Source: Calliphora vicina
Lineage: Eukaryota; Arthropoda; Insecta; Diptera; Calliphoridae
Direction of reading: 5' to 3'
NCBI RefSeq assembly: GCF_958450345.1
Contig: NC_088780.1
Coordinates: 30,837,667-30,901,666 of the forward strand
Length of the DNA stretch: 64,000 nt
Made by a program: the position numbers and the translations under genes. This document shows positions 11,035 through 22,319 of this stretch, in pieces. The notes beneath the pieces were generated by a model that did not search any database, was not told the DNA's origin, and worked only from the letters and a program-made list of their open reading frames with translations. How positions within the stretch are numbered: position 1 is the stretch's first letter; the number at the start of each line of letters is the position of its first letter.

Positions 11035-12551
11035 CACTGGTGCATATTCCACTTAATTTTTTTCTGTATTTTTGTTATATCTTTTTTGTTCTCATCCAAA
11101 AGCAAAATTTAACTTTTTTAATGAGAGACAACTTAAAGGTACCTTTAAGGTGCCTTAATTATGCGATAAAATTTTCTTGGTGCTATTTTAAGTGGAAGAT
11201 TCGTATAAACGCAGATGTGAAATTTGTTTTGAAAACAGTTACCAAAAATTAAATATTATCAATTTTAGTTTTTTTTCAACCAAAGGTACGTTTCTAATAG
11301 TCACATCTCAATTTACTGCAACTTTTTTCTATTTGAATCAATAAATTTTATCACTTTTAAAGATGCCCAAGGGAACTTTTTTGTCCGATCAAGAAAAGAT
11401 TCAAATTAAATTTTGTCACGACCAAGGATGTTCCAATAGAAAAATATGGAGTTCGCAAACCTACAAAGGGAAATACGAAACTAACAAGAAGACAACTTAA
11501 TCTAATAAAACAAGAAGCAACCCGCAACAAATTGAATTCCACACAAATAAAGAATAAATTGAATTTTCCAGTGACTTCCAAACACGTTGCACACATTTTA
11601 CGAAACGATGAAAACATAAAATGGAAAAAGCCGAAATGTAAACCAATGCTAAAAAAGTACCATAAAGAAAATCGTCTAAAATTCGCAAGAAAATATACGA
11701 AATGGACAGATGAGTCGAAAAAAGTAATTTTCTCTGACGAAAAAAAATTTAATTTAGACGGTCCTGACTCATACTCGTGCTATTGGCACGATTTGAGATC
11801 AAACGATGTTCGGATGTCAAAACGTAAATTCGGTGGTGGCAGTGTTATGGTTTGGGCAGCGTTTTCTGCAGTTGGCAAGTCGAAAATATGTTTTGTTCCG
11901 ACAAAAATGAATAGTGCGATTTATAACGAACTGTTGGAAGATGCTCTTCTCTCATTTATGGATGAAACAATTGATGAAGATTGCATATTCCAACAAGATA
12001 ATGCTTCAATCCATGTTTCTAAGCAATTGAAATCTTGGTTTAATGAACATAGCATTCCTCTGTTGGACTGGCCGGCTTGTAGTCCGGACTTAAAGCCAAT
12101 GGAGAACTGGCGATACATTGCCCGTAAAGTTTATGCAAATAATGTTCAGAATGAAAGCATAATGACTGTGACAGAGCTGAAACTTAGAATTAAACAAGTC
12201 TGGGAGGAAATTGATTCCAATCAGCTTAAAATATTAGTGGAATCAATACCACACCGTATTTTTGAAACAATCCATAACAAAGGATCATCCACACATTATT
12301 AATAATGCTACAGTAGCCCATAAATTAAAGTGCGTTTATAGGAAAATATCCTTAAAAATGGCTGTTAATCTCGAAAATTAAGTAAAAAAATAAATAAAGT
12401 ACAAACGAATTTTTTTTGTAAACAATATTTCAAGTGAAGTCTTAACTAATGTAATAAACAAATTTGTAGCCCCCTAAATATGTTCATGTTTAATTTTTAG
12501 AATCTTTTTTAAGAAAAAACTAGTGTGCGTTTATAGGAATATGCACCAGTG
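11035..12551 (+). mobile_element. Tc3-like transposon with both ends
   Basis: Terminal inverted repeats start CACTGGTGCATATTCC on both sides, with TA at 11033-11034 and 12552-12553 as target duplication. The 1517-bp element holds a single transposase gene. Its size, ends and gene layout fit the Tc1/mariner superfamily, Tc3 branch. It inserted into a foldback-element arm. Confidence 0.85.
11362..12302 (+). pseudogene. Tc3-type DD34E transposase, one N-terminal frameshift
   Basis: The ATG at 11362 starts MPKGTFLSDQEKIQIKFCHD, like Tc3, but the first HTH loses some residues near 11437-11445 with a frame change. From KYGVRKPTKGN onward the frame is open to 12302. Catalytic motifs are present: VIFSDEKKFNLDGPD (first Asp), GGGSVMVWAAFS, FQQDNASIHVS (second Asp) and SPDLKPMENW (Glu). 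I count 34 residues between second Asp and Glu, as in DD34E enzymes. The catalytic domain looks intact, the DNA-binding domain does not, so it was probably lost recently. Confidence 0.8.
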
Positions 12552-12553
12552 TA

Positions 12554-12860
12554 CCTGGCTGAAATTTTGCACAAAGAATCTCTGTTGATAAGGTTTGGTA
12601 TTGGAATTGAAAATGGGTAATATTGGTCCCTGATTTCACCTAGCCCATATACAAATGTTGATTACAATTTAATTTTTTGTGTTATTTTTTACAATTTCAA
12701 GTTCTAAAAATACCCTTTAACTTATTTTAATAAAATTGTATAGAAAGGTAGAGAATTTTCAGGAAAGAAAGCATTTTTAAGCTCTACTGTCAAAGACCCT
12801 GTTTATTTGTTATTTTTTATATCAATCTTTAAACATATAATAGAAAATGTATGTACTTAC
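12554..12860. other. Intron sequence left of LGR exon 6
   Basis: 12590-12660 contains CCTGATTTCACCTAGCCC and ATACAAATG, a fragment of the DINE-like family B. The rest is AT-rich intron. Confidence 0.4.
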
Positions 12861-12932
12861 AGTAAATGCAAATTATCCAATTGTGCAAAAGTTTCCTCGC
12901 CAATATATAATATTCTATTATAGTCCAAATAT
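12861..12932 (-). CDS. LGR gene exon 6: one leucine-rich repeat
   Basis: Exactly 72 bases, the classic one-repeat LRR exon. A T-rich tract ending AAAG is the acceptor and GTAAGTACAT the donor. Completing the split Leu codon gives LYLDYNRI, YIGEETFAQL and DNLHL. Phase is 2 in and 2 out, so the exon can be added or skipped without changing frame, as is usual in LGR genes. Confidence 0.8.
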
Positions 12933-13107
12933 CTTTAAAAAAAAACCATAAAGAAGTTTTTTTTTCGCAAGTATGTTTTAAATAGATAAAATAGAAAAGA
13001 AAGAAAAATAATAAAAATCCATAGCATAAATTTAATAATAAATAATTTATGCTTTTTGAAGCAATTTAGTAAGAAAAAATCAATATCAAATCGCGTTTAA
13101 TACTCAC

Positions 13108-13395
13108 AATTCATACAAAACCTGCATGCGTGGAAAATTGCTGCCATTCAATGACAATAAATTATCACTTAAATGTAACCACTCCAAACGTGGCAAATTT
13201 AAAAACATTTCTTTAACCGGCAAACATGTTAAACGATTTGAACCCAGAAACAGCCATTGAAGATTTATCAAACCTTTAAAGGTAAAGGGCTGCAAAATGG
13301 TCAATTGATTGTAACGTAAATCAAGAGTTTTTAATTGATCCAAATGCTGAAATAAACCCAGGGGCAATTCTTTAATGTTATTCGCTTTTAGTTTT
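13108..13395 (-). CDS. LGR gene exon 5: four leucine-rich repeats
   Basis: 288 bases with acceptor TTTGTTTCAACAG and donor GTGAGTATT. It encodes about four 24-residue repeats with the L-x2-L-x-L-x2-N-x-L consensus: LKLKANNI, LDLRYNQL, LFLGSNRL and LHLSDNLL. The segment LPVKEMFLNLPRLEWLHL closely parallels a repeat of the human relaxin receptors. It is the clearest exon of the gene. It ends on TT of a Leu codon (phase 2). Confidence 0.9.
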
Positions 13396-13473
13396 CTGTT
13401 GAAACAAAAAGAAAACATATTTAAATTAAGTGAAGTTTTATTTAGTGTATTCATGAATTCAAGCAAAACTTAC

Positions 13474-13553
13474 AATCTTCTTAGTTTGGTAAAATATTGC
13501 AAATCATTTGCTTGCAATGTCAAATTGTTGTCAATGATGATTATGTCAGTAAC
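13474..13553 (-). CDS. LGR gene exon 4: first leucine-rich repeat
   Basis: Eighty bases between acceptor TATTTTAAG and donor GTAAGTTTTG. It enters in phase 0, reads VTDIIIIDNNLTLQANDLQY and ends with TT, the first two bases of a Leu codon completed by the next exon. The repeat is a divergent LRR (IIIIDNN-L). Below the usual ORF size, found by exon-to-exon phase matching. Confidence 0.75.
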
Positions 13554-13630
13554 CTTAAAATATAAGGTTTTACATTGAATTAAGATTTTATATTCAAAAA
13601 TAATATTTTTGTTTAGGTGTCATCACTTAC

Positions 13631-13728
13631 TTGTTGTCCAATTTCAGGTATTTTTGTTAGTTTTGCAGTATTTTTACAAAAAATTAATGATTTAAGGCAG
13701 GTACATTGTTTTGGATATGTTGAGATTT
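13631..13728 (-). CDS. LGR gene exon 3: LRR N-terminal cysteine cap
   Basis: Acceptor TTTCATTAATAG, 98 bases, donor GTAAGTGATG. The translation begins at the split Glu codon and contains YPKQCTC, then C at spacing seven, then LTKIPEIGQQ. The C-x-C-x7-C pattern followed by L-x-x-IP is the usual LRRNT cap and lines up with PVQCLC in human RXFP1. The exon leaves in phase 0. Confidence 0.8.
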
Positions 13729-13790
13729 CTATTAATGAAAATAATAAGAAATTATTGGAATTATTTAATTAAAAAAATAATGAAAGTGAT

Positions 13791-13960
13791 GTATACTGGG
13801 CTGTGCCGAATCTTATATACCCTTCACCAAATTATATTTCAAATTTAATTTTTTTTCATTGTTATTTTTAAATTTTTTTTAAAAAATTTTAGTTTTTAAA
13901 TTTTTTTTTGGTGAAAAAAAAATTCGGTTTAAAAAATATTTTTTAACCGAATTTCGATTG
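13791..13960 (-). mobile_element. DINE-like (family A) 3' fragment
   Basis: GGCTGTGCCGAATC and a TATACCCTTCACCAAATTAT block are the minus-strand reading of the family A 3' end, followed by the A/T homopolymer zone usual for it. It abuts the 113-bp satellite. Confidence 0.55.
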
Positions 13961-15380
13961 CTGATCACTCATATTTCTGACCAAAAACCGATTTTTTATG
14001 TAAAAACTCAAAATATCTAAAATCGCTAATAACTTGGCCAATAAGCGTTTAATCAAGAAAGTGATCTGTGATCACTCATATTTCTCAACAAAAATCTATT
14101 TTTTATATAGAAACTCGAAATATTTAAATTCGCTAATAACTTGGCCAATAAGCGTTTAATCAAGAAAAGCAGCTCGATATGTGATCACTCATATTTCTGA
14201 CAAAAAATCGATTTTTTATATAAAAACTCAAAATATCTAAATTCGCTAATAACTTGGCCAATAAGCGTTTAATCAAGAAAATGATCTCGATGTTATCACT
14301 CATATTTTAGAAAAAAAATCGGTTTTTGATATAAAAACTCAAATTATCTAAATTCGCGAATAACTTAATAAAGAAAAGATCTCGATCTGTGATCACTCAT
14401 ATTTCTGGCCAAAAATCGATTTTTTATATAAAAACTCAAAATATCTAAATTCGCTAATAACTTGGCCAATAAGCGTTTAATCAAGAAAAAGAGCTCGATC
14501 TGTGATCACTCATATTTCAGAACAAAAATCAATTTTTTATATAAAAACTCAAAATATCTAAATTCGCTAATAACTTGGCCAATAAGCATTTAATCAAGAA
14601 AATGAGCTCGATCTGTGATCACTTATATTTCTGGCCAAAAATTGATTTTTTATATAAAAACTCAAAATATCTAAAATCGCTAATAACTTGGCCAATAAGC
14701 GTTTAATCAAGAAAAGGAGCACGATCTGTGATCACTTATATTTCTGACCAAAAATCGATTTTTTATATAAAAACTCAAAATATCTAAAATCGCTAATAAC
14801 ATGGCCAATAGCCTTTTAATTAAGAAAAGCAGCTCGATCTGTGATCACTCATATTTCAGAACAAAAATCGATTTTTTATATAAAAACTCAAAATATCTAA
14901 AATCGCTAATAACTTGGCCAAAAAGCGTTTAATCAAAAGACTCAAAATATCTAAATTGGCCAATAAGCGTTTAATCAAGAAAAGGAGTTTGATCTGTAAT
15001 CACTCATATTTCTGGCCAAAAATCGATTTTTTATATAAAAACTCAAAATATATAAATTTGCTAATAACTTGGCCAATAAGCGTTTAATCAAGAAAAGGAG
15101 CTCAATCTGTGATAACTTATATTTCTGGCCAAAAATCCATTTTTTATATAAAAACTCAAAATATATAAATTCGCTTATATCTTGCGCAATAAGCGTTTAA
15201 TCAAGAAAAGGATCTCGATCTGTGATCACTCATATTTCTGACCAAAAATCGATTTTTTTATATAAAAACTCAAAATATCTAAATTCGCTAATAACTTGGC
15301 CAATAAGCGTTTAATCAAGAAAAGCAGTTCGATCTGTGATCACTTATATTATTCTGACCAAAAATCGATTTTTTATATCG
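13960..15380 (+). repeat. Satellite array, 113-bp unit, about 12 copies
   Basis: The unit has GATCTGTGATCACTCATATT, CCAAAAATCGATTTTTTATA, AAAACTCAAAATATCTAAA and TAACTTGGCCAATAAGCG. Starts of GATCTGT at 14384, 14497, 14610, 14723 and 14836 give a period of exactly 113. Some units are shortened by deletion (near 14350 and 14940). The block GTGATCAC is self-complementary. Three units of the same satellite lie inverted at 47684-48024. Confidence 0.9.
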
Positions 15381-15384
15381 ATTA

Positions 15385-15850
15385 AACTCATTTCTAAAAA
15401 AGGAATTTTTGCGAATTATTTTTTTGAAGCAATTCAATTAAATTTTTTATTCGTTAATTTTTTCTTAATTTTGACTGACTTTAGCAACCTCTGGTGAAGT
15501 CTAGGAGAGCCAAAGAAAACCAATTTGTAAAAGTTTATTTAAGTTGTGCTGTTAGCTATCGATCAATATATATTTTATGAAATTTTGAGACTAATCGTAA
15601 CAAATTCGACATTTTCTTCCAGAAATGGGTCTCGTCATAAAATGGGTGAAGCGCACAGAACTTTGTCTGACCAGAACAGCCATTTTATTTTGTTATTCAT
15701 TGTCCGTGGTTATTTGGTAAAACAAACTGTATAAATGATAGTCAATTCGACTTATTTAGCTTCAATAATATAGCTGCTATTAACTGTCTTCTCTATCCTA
15801 TAAGGAGCAAAGGGCCTCAGTCTCTATACGAAGACCCTTTATAATAAGAA
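15385..15850 (-). mobile_element. Possible relic of a mariner-like element
   Basis: The sequence GAAGACCCTTTATAATAAG at 15832-15850, read on the minus strand, gives an AAAGGGTCTTCG end like that at 3853. No clear transposase frame follows, so the call is weak. Confidence 0.25.
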
Positions 15851-15966
15851 GTAATTTATAAGTTTATAAATTTCTTTTAACGCCCACATAATTTTGTTAT
15901 CAATCAAAATTGTAACTTTTATTTGACGCCATCATATATCATATACCATACAATCTTATCTAGCAC

Positions 15967-17777
15967 TAGCTGACCCGGTGCGCTTCGCCACCCCAATTAG
16001 AAGAAAGAAATAGTACTATCAAGTCTGACTTTGTGAATCTAATTGTAAATGTCTAATTTCATATTTCTGGGTCCATTATTATAGAAAATGCAAAATGTTT
16101 TCCTAATTTTAAATTTTTAGGTTTATTATTATAAAATATTCAAAAAGTACCATTGCAATAAGGAAATAGTACCATTGATTATCACTTTTAAATTCGCATT
16201 CACTAAACCATAACCCGTTAAGTCTGAATTTTAGATTTGTATATCATTTCCTATATTATCAACTAATTTTGTTTCTATAATACTTAATAAATAATAAATT
16301 ATCACAAAACCGAAACCGATCGGTTTTTAATTTTTTAAAACCGAAAACGCGGTTTTGAAATTCTTCGATTTTTTGGAAACTCTAGGTCCATTATTATAGA
16401 AAATTCAAAAAAGTACCATTAGAATATATAAAAAGTACCAAAAATCACCCACTGTGGTTTCCCACTTACTCGGGTCCATATAAGCTTAATTTGATGGCTT
16501 TAGGTTCATTGGTGAAGAAATTACAAAAAGTACCATTCGAATAAAGAAAAAGTACCAAAAAGTCTCCCCCTAGAATTCTCACTCACTGGAAATTAAACAT
16601 ATATGTTTAATTTCATGTTTCTAAGTCCATTGTTATAGAAATTTCAAAAAAGTACCATTAGAAGAACAAAAAAGTACCTATAGTTCAGTTCACACATTTT
16701 GGTACCTAAATATTATCCCCTATTCCTAACACCAACTTCACTCAGATACATATCAGCTAGCTTTAATGTCGATAACTGAATTAATTTAAAATGTTAAAAA
16801 AGTACCATTAGGAGAAAAGTACCAATTTCCCTTTTCTTCCTTGAACACCCCTCAAGTTTGAAATTTAAAAATATTCCATTTTGCCAAAATTGTTTATGCT
16901 ACAGGCATGTCTGAAAATATTAAAATCTGTGTTAATGTGCCCAAGAATAAATATGTTTTAAAAAAAGTACCAAACTGTTTACCCGGATTTGGCCCAATAT
17001 ACACCTTGGTACACGAGTTCCAAATAACACCCTGTTAGTTAATTTTTGTATGAATCCAGGAACCAACGTTAAAAAAATTATCAAAATTGGCTTAATAATT
17101 TCAAATATAATGTATTTTCCCGATTTTATCCCCTTTTTGGTACCTTTTTTTATCCCCATTGAGGTGGTACAATTTTATTCAAATAAATTTCTGTAACGTG
17201 GTGGGAGCTCATAATAAAATATTCGTATGTCTATGTCAAATTATAGAAAAACATATTTTATGAAAAAGTACCAAAAATAAACACAATTTTTATCCCTTAA
17301 GGTTTCGAATTTCCAAAAAATACCAAACTTATATTTCTTATTTTTTGATAAGTAAAGAATACGATTTAAAATTTGATTCTATGTTTATTGGTTTAAAAGA
17401 TACATAGGGTGCCAAAAAAGTACCAAAATACAGTTTTTACTCGTTTTCTCCACTAAAAGTTTCGAATTTCGAAAAAGTACGAAACACCTGTCAGCTTATT
17501 TTTTGAATAGAGTAACATGCAATTTTAAGTTTTTTTTGTATCTTTATTAGTTTTTAAGATATAAGGTTACCGAATTTACCCGTTTTTACCCTTTTTACCC
17601 CCTAAACGTTCGAATTTCCAAAAATCCCTTCTTATCGGATCGTTTTGGGGAGGGAGGAACCCACAGTTAAAATTTCATGATTCTAGCTTCAGCCGTTTGG
17701 GCTGTGCGATGATGAATCAGTCAGTCAGTCAGTGAGTCAGTGAGTCAGTAACGTTACTCTTTTATATATATAGATAG
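15967..17777 (+). repeat. Long copy of a TAGCTGACCCGG dispersed repeat
   Basis: Starts TAGCTGACCCGGTGCGCTTC and ends in TCAGTCAGTCAGTCAGTGAG and TTTTATATATATAGAT. Between them AAAAAGTACCATTAG and AAAAAGTACCAAA recur many times, giving loosely repeated paragraphs of 100-150 bases. A short copy with the same start lies at 63535-63725. Repeats with such a start and a TATATAGAT-type tail are widespread in arthropods, but I cannot assign a class with confidence. No ORF. Confidence 0.6.
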
Positions 17778-17779
17778 AT

Positions 17780-18300
17780 GACAACTCGAGTTGGTCAAAA
17801 GTGGATGGTTAAAAGTGCATATTTCTAAAAGTTTAGACACTCCTCTATAATTTCCAAGTAACATGGTGTTTCAATCGAACCAGTAGTTTAAAAGAAACTT
17901 AAATTTAAAGTCGTCCCAATTGGTGTGAGCCGAGTAAATTGTTTTCACACAAACACATTTCTTCTATTCTAAACTGTCTCACTTTATTATTAAAGGCAAA
18001 GTTAATTAGTAGCTATTTAAAGAATTTGAATTTCAAATTAATTGAAATCTGCGAACACTCTTACCAATACACGGCGTATACTTGATATAAATAATTTCAT
18101 TCCATTAAATAACACTCATACGCCTAAGCGAACAGAAAATTTCCTCTAAATGAAACAAATCCCTACAAATTTTCTTTTTCTAGTTAAAATTTCTAAAAAA
18201 AAAATAACCAGCAAAAAAATCTCTAGTATCATTTATAAATTCTAATTAAACTTAACACAAACTGAAAGAAAGAAAGAAAATATGTTGTAAAACAATTTAC
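17780..18300. other. Intron sequence downstream of LGR exon 2
   Basis: No repeat or gene recognised. The donor of exon 2 (GTGAGTAA on the minus strand) lies at its right edge. Confidence 0.4.
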
Positions 18301-18308
18301 TTACTCAC

Positions 18309-18716
18309 CACAAATAATACGACTGGTATTATTCACATTAATACTTGTTGTTGCGGGCGTCGTTGTAGACGCTGGCATTGTAATGGCCGTCGTAGACTTT
18401 GTAATATTTTGTTGTAAATGTTTGTTTAAATTAAATTCCTGCTCTCCCTGTTGTATTCGCCCTAAACGAGTTACTGTGTTACTGTCCACGCTAGTGCTGT
18501 TGGTTGCTGTGGTAGTTAGTTGTTGTTGACGTCGTTGTTTTTCAATGGCATTTCCCACTATTTTATTGGTCATTTCACGACTGCCATAAAGTAGGCCACA
18601 CTCAACGGGATCTTCATCGCTGCCATCATGACAATCCCTGTGATTGTTACAGATTTGTCGCTGTAACACACACAATTCACCATTATCGCAGGCAAATGTA
18701 CCATGAGGACAGGGTC
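18309..18716 (-). CDS. LGR gene exon 2: LDL-receptor class A module and linker
   Basis: Acceptor CTCCTCCAACTAG precedes the exon and donor GTGAGTAA follows it. The first ~40 residues form one LDLa module with six cysteines (PCP, FAC, ELC, QIC, RDC, VEC) and the acidic calcium motif CHDGSDED. In RXFP-type receptors this single N-terminal module is needed for signalling after peptide binding. The rest (~95 residues) is a low-complexity linker rich in Thr, Ser, Gln and Asn, with RRQQQ and TTTPATTS. It is longer than the short linker of the vertebrate receptors. The exon enters in phase with two bases and leaves with one. Confidence 0.85.
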
Positions 18717-19117
18717 CTAGTTGGAGGAGAAAGCAAGCATAAATATTAGTTAAAATTAAATTATGATTAACAATAAAGGGAAATAAATGTTTGAATTTTA
18801 AAGGTTTGTAAGAAAAATTAACAAGGTTGTAAGATAATTTAAAATGTATTTGACTTCCAAAAAAAATGGTGGTTTATTTTGACTACAACTAAAATGGATG
18901 TTTATTTCAGTTTAAGATACAATTTCTCAAAAATTTTGTTCTGTCTTTCGGCTTCATATCAAGACTTTTCGAAAAATAAGTTTAATCTGATTATGATACA
19001 ACTTTTTTAGCTCATTCGCTGCTTCTTCTAGAGATCTTTTATGTGAATCAAATATCTTTAGTTTATAAGTCAACTTGCTATGAAAATTGAGATTTTAATA
19101 CAAAACGTTCGATTAAT

Positions 19118-19362
19118 GCCCTAAGTTTGTAAATCACGTCACCAAAGTGATATTTATGTGGAAAGCAAAAACAAAATTTCAATCATTTTCAAAATTTGTT
19201 TTTGTTTTTCATACAAAATTTTCAAATTATGAAAGGCAAATCAATACCCTAAATGTTGGTGCGTTTGTTCTGTTCAGAATTTGTATATAAAACAAATTTT
19301 TAAAATGTTTGAAATTTTGTTTTTGCTTTCCACTTTGGTGAAGTGATTTACAAAATTAGGGC
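19118..19362. mobile_element. MITE with long inverted arms
   Basis: GCCCTAAGTTTGTAAATCAC at the left and GTGATTTACAAAATTAGGGC at the right are inverted copies with few mismatches. Homology continues inward for about 75 bases (AAAGCAAAAACAAAATTTCA against its complement). The element is 245 bases with almost no unique core, so it would form a hairpin. No target duplication is obvious. Confidence 0.65.
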
Positions 19363-19386
19363 CTAAGTATAAATATACCGTTTGCT

Positions 19387-20058
19387 TAGGGTTTTTAATT
19401 TCCCGACCATTTTTGTTTCCCTGGAATCGGCAAATTTATAATTCTTAAATATCAGATCTACGAATTTATTAATAAAACTTGAGCTTAATTCACTAAAATC
19501 TTAATCCGTAATTAAAAAATGTCAGCCTTTCATCCCATAAATCCCTTCCTAATACTATTTCATTTTTTAGATTCATTCCAAAGCCTTTGTTTAAACTGAA
19601 TTAATTTTAAAGTTAATTAATAACAGAATTTATTACAAATTTGAATGATTAAATTTTTGTTAAATCAAATCATTTCCAAAATTAATTGAAAAAATTGTCT
19701 TAAAACTTTTTGTACTAGATTTTAATTGAAGAAAAATTTAATCATTTAATAAATTTTTGAAGCTATTTTGTTATGGATTTGAAGAAGAAATTTAAAGAAA
19801 TTCGAATGATTCAATAAGAAATAAATTCTATAAATAATGAATTCTCTTTTTAAATTTATTCTATTATTGCCAAGATATATGCAAAAAACTTTTCACGGTT
19901 TTTTGTTGAATAAAACAGAATTCTAACTGGTTTTCTATGTATTTTCGTCAGTTTTTAATTCCCGGGATTGCCGACTAAAAATCCCATGAATCGTGTAGTG
20001 AAAAATTGGCAAAATTCCCGGGAAATTTGTACCGGGAATTCCCGGGATAAAAACCCTA
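19387..20058. mobile_element. Non-autonomous hAT-like element (CCCGGGAA family, copy 1)
   Basis: TAGGGTTTTTAATTTCCCG at the left faces TCCCGGGATAAAAACCCTA at the right. The flanks CGTTTGCT (19379-19386) and AGTTTGCT (20059-20066) agree in 7 of 8 positions, the 8-bp duplication expected of hAT. The 672-bp core is AT-rich and non-coding. Confidence 0.7.
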
Positions 20059-20092
20059 AGTTTGCTCAAAAAACGTATACAACTATTTCGAT

Positions 20093-20252
20093 TTTTATAC
20101 CCACCATCAAAAAAGATGATATTGATTTTGTCATTCTGTTTATAAAACATAAAAATATTCATCGCAGACCCGCATTCATATATACATATATATTCTGCGT
20201 CCTCATAAGGTTCTAAGACGATCTAGCTATGTCCGTCCGTCTGTCTGTATTG
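20093..20252 (+). mobile_element. DINE-like (family A) 5' fragment
   Basis: TATACCCACCATCAAAAAAG, TTTGTCATTCTGTTT and TATGTCCGTCCGTCTGTCTG are the family A 5' region. It breaks into foldback sequence at about 20253. Confidence 0.6.
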
Positions 20253-20254
20253 TA

Positions 20255-20770
20255 AGTTTTCCCTAATTAATTTGCCGTGTAAAAGACTTAAGGTAAACAT
20301 GTTATATATAAATCGATAGGGGATTTTGTCTATTTTTCAAAAATATATATAACTTTTTACATTTAAAGAATTCATGGAATACTTTTTTGGAAAATGTGAC
20401 AAAAAATGAATTTTATTGAGCAAAGATACAAAATTTTAAAATTCAAATTAATTTTTTTTATAAATATTTTTTAACGAAATATTACAGTTATGTACATATA
20501 TAGAATTTTCTATTGAAAATGGAAAAATAAAACAAATTTTGAAATTTGTAATCAGGAATCCCGTAATTCCCAAGAAAGTGTTGAAAAATCCCAAAAATGA
20601 GATTTTTTAGTTTTCTGGTTATATTTTTTGGAACCCTTTACAAAATAACTAAGAACATTTTAAGCCATCTAAAATGGGTTACTATATTTTGATATCGACT
20701 ATGCGATTTGAGAATTTTTGCCCTTTTGGATGGACCTGGTCCCCTCGGTACCAACAATTTTCAAATTTGT
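20255..20770 (+). mobile_element. Foldback (CACAGTGG family) core fragment
   Basis: TTTTCCCTAATTAATTTGCC, the ATGGAATACTTTTTT block and GGACCTGGTCCCCTCGGTA match the core of the copy at 4327-5721 (from about 4675 to 5225) in the same order. Neither terminal repeat is present. Confidence 0.6.
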
Positions 20771-20987
20771 TTTCACTATATAATTTTGATGAATATATAG
20801 TATATTAAACATAATTTTAATGAATTTTATAAATACTAAACCAGTGTCGTCTAGTTAATCTTTACTAATATATTTTAATTACACATTATATTTCACTTTA
20901 ATACAATTTAAAACATGTCCCAAAATTAAACCAAAACAATGAAAGCATATAAAATTTAATTTTTCAATAGAAATTGTTTCACAATTT

Positions 20988-21816
20988 TCAAGCCCGACCA
21001 TACCCTACACTGAATAAATGAGCAAAACCCTTTTTCTATTCAAATTTCAATATTTAATGTTCGTGAATGATTTTCTGAAATGAGACTTATATGGCAGCTA
21101 CGACTAATTATGGACCGATCGCCATGAAATTATGAAGTGTAATTTATGACTATATGAAACTCATTTCTATTGAATTCTATGTGGATACCAATATTTTTAA
21201 GAAATTTATGCTATTTAATGTGATTTTCAGAAGCGTATATGGGATCTATGACTTCCTTATATATGAATCTAATTTGGAACGAAATGTGTATATGTACCTA
21301 TAAAAAGTAAATATTTATGACCGTTAAAGTCCTATTTCGGGAGGACATTTGTATAGGGGCTAGGTAAAATTTTCTGAGTAAAGCCAGTTTTTGACACATC
21401 CCAGAGGAGTAAAACTTTGCGCTACGCCATAGGCCCGCAATGCAAAAAATGTTTGGTAAGCGAAGAATAATTTCACGTTTGTAGTTCCTTTTTTTAGATT
21501 TCATAAATAAATTGCTTCGGATTGGGAATTATTTAATTTCTATTGGGATTTATTTCATTGGGAGTTATTTCGCTTTTTTGGGACTTATATTTTTCCCGCC
21601 GATTATTGGGAGTAATTTAATTTTAACCTTTGGTAGTTATTTCATTTTTCAAGTTTGGGAATTATTTCATTTTTGATGGGAATTATTTCATTAGGACATA
21701 GTTTAATCGACCCAGAAAGTGATTCTGAGTCGATCGGTTTTCGTTAAGGTGAGTGTTAGACTAATATTTTTGGGCATTATAAACATCAGCACAAACACAT
21801 GGTGGTGTAGGGTATA
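20988..21816 (-). mobile_element. DINE-like (family B) element, interrupted
   Basis: Read on the minus strand it begins TATACCCTACACCACCATG near 21816 and ends with a TAGGGTATGGTCGGGCTTG block near 20990. The middle has GACTTTAACGGTCATAAATA. An unrelated minisatellite-like block at 21526-21700 splits it. The final CTTACTTGTTTTT tail is missing. Confidence 0.65.
21526..21700 (+). repeat. Minisatellite-like TTGGGAATTATTTCATTT repeats
   Basis: About eight variants of TTGGGAATTATTTCATTT follow each other at irregular 20-40-base spacing inside a DINE-like copy. Confidence 0.5.
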
Positions 21817-21928
21817 AAAACCAGAAGCGTCTGTTCCAAATTGGGCTACTTCCTGGTCTACGTCCAAACACATAAGGGATAACAGTACCTGCAGCGATAC
21901 AACACATTAAGTGCGAGACCAGTAAGAT

Positions 21929-22188
21929 CTTAATTACGGCAAACTGGAATACACAGACATTCCGACTCAGGTATTCCAGAGAAATGCGGTCATAAAGAGA
22001 AACCTGCCAGAAAATAATCCCCTTGTGGAAGAAAATCCCCACTCATCTCAATCTATAAATGGCATTGACATTATCCTAGCTTGGCAAAACGATAATAGGC
22101 CTTATGGATTATGTAATGAATATTTCCAAAAGTTCTTAGAATTTTCCGTAGATTACAATTTATACGCTTATCACGACCGCACCAATTG
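21929..22188 (+). other. Unrecognised protein-like open stretch (no ATG)
   Basis: About 86 codons are open between two stops. They have a mixed, protein-like composition rather than the Lys/Asn/Ile/Phe-rich make-up of chance frames here, for example YTDIPTQVF, RNLPENNPLVEENPHSSQS and NRPYGLCNEYFQKF. No methionine start and no clear splice sites were seen. It may be a piece of a retrotransposon or a processed copy of a gene. I do not recognise the family. Confidence 0.3.
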
Positions 22189-22319
22189 ACCAACCCTTGT
22201 GCACAATACCATTATAAAAAATATGTAAAGAAACTTTTAAATACTGAAAAACAGATATTTGTCCCCTTTAGTACCTTAGTTTCAATCTCCAACAAAATTA
22301 CTCCTTTGGTTAGATCTTA

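Noticed and set aside
14000..15380. CRISPR-like array
   Set aside because: The 113-bp units are contiguous and similar over their whole length, with no unique spacers, and the DNA is eukaryotic.
17700..17760. TCAGTCAGTCAG stretch as a regulatory repeat
   Set aside because: It is part of the 3' end of the TAGCTGACCCGG repeat.
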